Source: Mucidula mucida (taxonomy: Eukaryota > Basidiomycota > Agaricomycetes > Agaricales > Physalacriaceae). From it: a DNA stretch of 18,368 nucleotides. This document shows positions 16,533 to 18,368 of the stretch, piece after piece. The stretch spans positions 1-18,368 of the forward strand of contig JADNYV010000670.1 in assembly GCA_015501055.1 (NCBI GenBank), given 5' to 3'. A model generated the notes under the pieces. That model was not told the origin of the DNA. It was given only the letters and a program-made list of their open reading frames with translations, and made no database searches. Numbering within the stretch: position 1 is the stretch's first letter; each line of letters begins with the position of its first letter. Position numbers and translations under genes: made by a program.

Positions 16533-17895
16533 AAGGCGCAAGTTCCATTCTGCACCAGAGTCGCTCCATGAGGGCCGCAGAGGGTAGTGTGACGTCAAGG
16601 GGTTCGGTGTCAGGCAGTGGCATGGGTTGGAATAAATGTGATGGGAATTGCGACATGGGGACTTCGATGCGAGCAAGCGCAGGTGGCTTCGGCTTATTCA
16701 GGTACTGCTGGTGGAAATCGCGAATAGCTTCGTCGGTATTCTTGAGATTGCATGCCGGTTCCCATGTCTGTTCGTGTGTGCCATAATCCTTCCAGTGAAC
16801 CTTGTATTGAAAACCCCCGCGGTACTTCTGGGAATTAACCACTTTCTCAAGCTCCCATTCCGGTTTGGCTCCTTCCAGCACAGGTGGTGGACTCATGTCT
16901 CGAGGTTGCGTTGGAAATTGCGGCTCATGGTAAGGCGTCAACAGGGCCTCATTGAACACAGGATGAATGCTTTTCCACGTATGAGGAATCTGGAGCTTGT
17001 ACGAGCTCGTCCCAACTTTCTTGATCACTTTGAACGGCCCGAAGCGTTTGTCATCGAGCTTCTTCATTGGTCGGTCCGTACTGAGATTCGTCCCTTCCAG
17101 CCATACTTTGTCGCCTTCCTTGTACTCCACTGCCTCTGTCCGTTTCCTGTCATAAAACCGTTTCATGTCCTCTTTGGCCATCTTCAATGCCGACCCCACT
17201 TCGTCCCATGTTTTCCTTATGCCGTCGGCAAACTCCTGCGCAGTCTCATTTCTCGATGCCGTTTTTGGGGCGGTGCCTTTGTAGGGATGTCTGCCCATGT
17301 CTGCGAAGAACGGAGTGACTTTGGTTGCCGAGTGTACCCGATCATTGTAAACAAATTCGGCAGAGGGTAGCCATTTGTGCCAGTCGTTCTGATGGTAGTT
17401 GACAAATAACCGTAAGAAATGTTCTATCTCTTGGTTCAACCGTTCTGTTTGCCCATTTGCCTGTGGATGATATGCCGTTGTAAAGTTTCCTTGTATGCCC
17501 AACAACCGGTACAACTCCTTCATAAAACGCGAGTGGTATTGTGGACCGCAATCATGTATCATCTGGCGTGGTATCCCATGTATGGGGAAAATGCGATCTC
17601 GGTAAATGCGAGCCATGCCTTCTGACGTCAGAGTGGTGTGTGTTGGTATGATGCGTAATCGCTTTGTGAAATGATCCACAAACGTGCTGATTGCGTTGTA
17701 TCCTCCTGATTCCGGCAGTTCTCCGATCATGTCCGTCCCTACTACCTCCCATGGCTCGCTTGGCACGTCAATAGGATGAAGAGGTGCAGCCGGCTTTGTG
17801 CGATGTGACTTGGTGACCTGGCATTTTTGACACCCTTCCACGTATTCCCGGACGTCTCGGCTGATTCCTGGGCACCAATAGGTGCGTGTAATCAA
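16531..17895 (-). CDS. pol: Ty3/gypsy chromovirus integrase with chromodomain (3' part of pol, open)
   Basis: A 454-codon frame open to its stop at 16531-16533. From the N terminus: the second half of the zinc-binding HHCC module (YVEGCQKCQ), the integrase core with its Asp in VVGTDMIGELP, the second Asp in HDCGPQYHSRFMKELYRLLG (usually DRGPQF; Cys replaces Arg here), the [14 protein letters not shown] motif with the Glu, then the GPFKVIKKVG domain. A chromodomain (EWELEKVVNSQKYRG, YKVHWKDY, TWEPACNL) and a Pro-rich tail end it. Integrase inserts the cDNA; the chromodomain targets chromatin. No internal frameshift is seen, unlike the left copy, so this insertion looks younger. The upstream zinc-finger half is out of frame because of a one-base lesion near 17920. 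Confidence 0.95.
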   Translation of the reverse strand: MITRTYWCPGISRDVREYVEGCQKCQVTKSHRTKPAAPLHPIDVPSEPWEVVGTDMIGELPESGGYNAISTFVDHFTKRLRIIPTHTTLTSEGMARIYRDRIFPIHGIPRQMIHDCGPQYHSRFMKELYRLLGIQGNFTTAYHPQANGQTERLNQEIEHFLRLFVNYHQNDWHKWLPSAEFVYNDRVHSATKVTPFFADMGRHPYKGTAPKTASRNETAQEFADGIRKTWDEVGSALKMAKEDMKRFYDRKRTEAVEYKEGDKVWLEGTNLSTDRPMKKLDDKRFGPFKVIKKVGTSSYKLQIPHTWKSIHPVFNEALLTPYHEPQFPTQPRDMSPPPVLEGAKPEWELEKVVNSQKYRGGFQYKVHWKDYGTHEQTWEPACNLKNTDEAIRDFHQQYLNKPKPPALARIEVPMSQFPSHLFQPMPLPDTEPLDVTLPSAALMERLWCRMELAP

Positions 17896-17899
17896 CTCG

Positions 17900-18368
17900 A
17901 GAGTCTTGTATCGTCCGGATGCCCTGCAAGCTGTGCATCATGGTGCATTCCAATAACTCTTCCCCGCAATTCCTTGTCCTTTGGTATGTAAATACGATCT
18001 TCCACATAATAAGTCCATTTTCCTTCTCTTCCCATCCTTTTTCTTTGTTTTCTAATGCATTTTGTACGTATCTGTCTTTGTTTCCTTTTCTTTGTTTTGT
18101 AATTTTGTCCTCGGGTATTCTATCTGATGTAAAGAAAATTGAATTTTGTGAAATAAAAAACTCCGGCTTGAGCAAAACAACGTTTTCGTTATCTTTTTCC
18201 CCCTTCTCAAGGCCTGTCATCCTTGACAAGGCATCAGCTTTCCCCATCGTCTTGCCCGGCTTGTGAATCATCTGTATGTCATACTCCGCCAACTCCGTAA
18301 CCCATCTCGCCTGCCTCCGATTCAACTTCTGTGGCTTCCGGAAGTACTGGAGGTTTTGATGAATCGGT
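17900..18368 (-). pseudogene. pol: Gypsy RNase H C-terminal end and linker to integrase, frameshifted
   Basis: The minus-strand frame from the window end reads NLQYFRKPQKLNRRQARW, then LAEYDIQMIHKPGKTMGKAD and ALSR, the typical end of the Ty3 RNase H domain. It is followed by a Lys/Glu-rich linker and the first part of the integrase zinc-binding domain (CTMMHSLQGI in this frame; the HDAQLAGH reading belongs to another frame). Near 17915-17925 the frame departs from that of the integrase (16531-17895). One missing base at CATCCGGA would explain it, so pol is probably not translated as one unit unless programmed frameshifting occurs there; I see no slippery site. Reverse transcriptase, protease, gag and the 5' LTR lie beyond the window. 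Confidence 0.85.

Noticed and set aside
16648..17370. 240-codon plus-strand open frame
   Set aside because: It is the exact antisense of the gypsy integrase and chromodomain coding region, so it is a shadow frame.
17900..17940. Programmed frameshift in the right gypsy pol
   Set aside because: No slippery heptamer or downstream structure was seen. A single-base deletion at CATCCGGA explains the frame change more simply.

Overview
The window looks like a transposon-dense, gene-poor stretch of a basidiomycete (probably Agaricomycete) genome. The evidence is very short introns (about 37-80 bp) with GTRNGT-like donors and branch points such as CTAAC, a Ty3/gypsy chromovirus, a Plavaka-type DDE transposase, and a protein matching the basidiomycete DUF6532 pattern. 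All family names come from motif recall, not from a search.

Layout. (1) 1-1456: 3' end of a decayed gypsy chromovirus on the + strand (integrase tail, chromodomain, polypurine tract, 529-bp LTR). (2) 1738-3222: a decayed, intron-containing + strand gene. Its middle is a fragment of a mitochondrial pyruvate/branched-chain dehydrogenase kinase, and its last exon is split by a 416-bp hAT-like MITE with a perfect 8-bp target duplication. (3) 3588-5221: the broken first copy of an unknown small gene family, with a decayed minus-strand reading frame (3667-4122) and a 395-bp Tc1/mariner-like MITE (4599-4993) between its first two exons and its last exon. (4) 5222-8717: one plausible Ser-rich orphan gene (5754-6320), weak coding remnants, and otherwise nothing recognisable. 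(5) 8718-9344: the second, apparently intact copy of the small gene family (four exons, 153 codons before the stop). (6) 9872-16004: a head-to-head gene pair. A 12-exon minus-strand DUF6532-like gene and a 4-exon plus-strand Plavaka transposase share a 218-bp intergenic promoter. I read the pair as the body of one two-gene DNA transposon. Both genes are damaged (two in-frame TAG codons; one in-frame TGA, one unresolved splice phase and an Asp-to-Asn change in a conserved motif). (7) 15992-18368: the 3' end of a second, better preserved copy of the same gypsy family on the minus strand. Its LTR is inserted in the last exon of the Plavaka transposase and cuts off its C terminus.

Inferred order of events: the small gene family duplicated, the kinase fragment was captured, and the Plavaka/DUF6532 element arrived. 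MITEs then landed in two already degenerating genes. Gypsy elements inserted at both edges with their 3' ends facing each other, which leaves an inverted repeat of about 1.5 kb on either side of the interior. No tRNA, rRNA, CRISPR array or ordinary housekeeping gene was seen.
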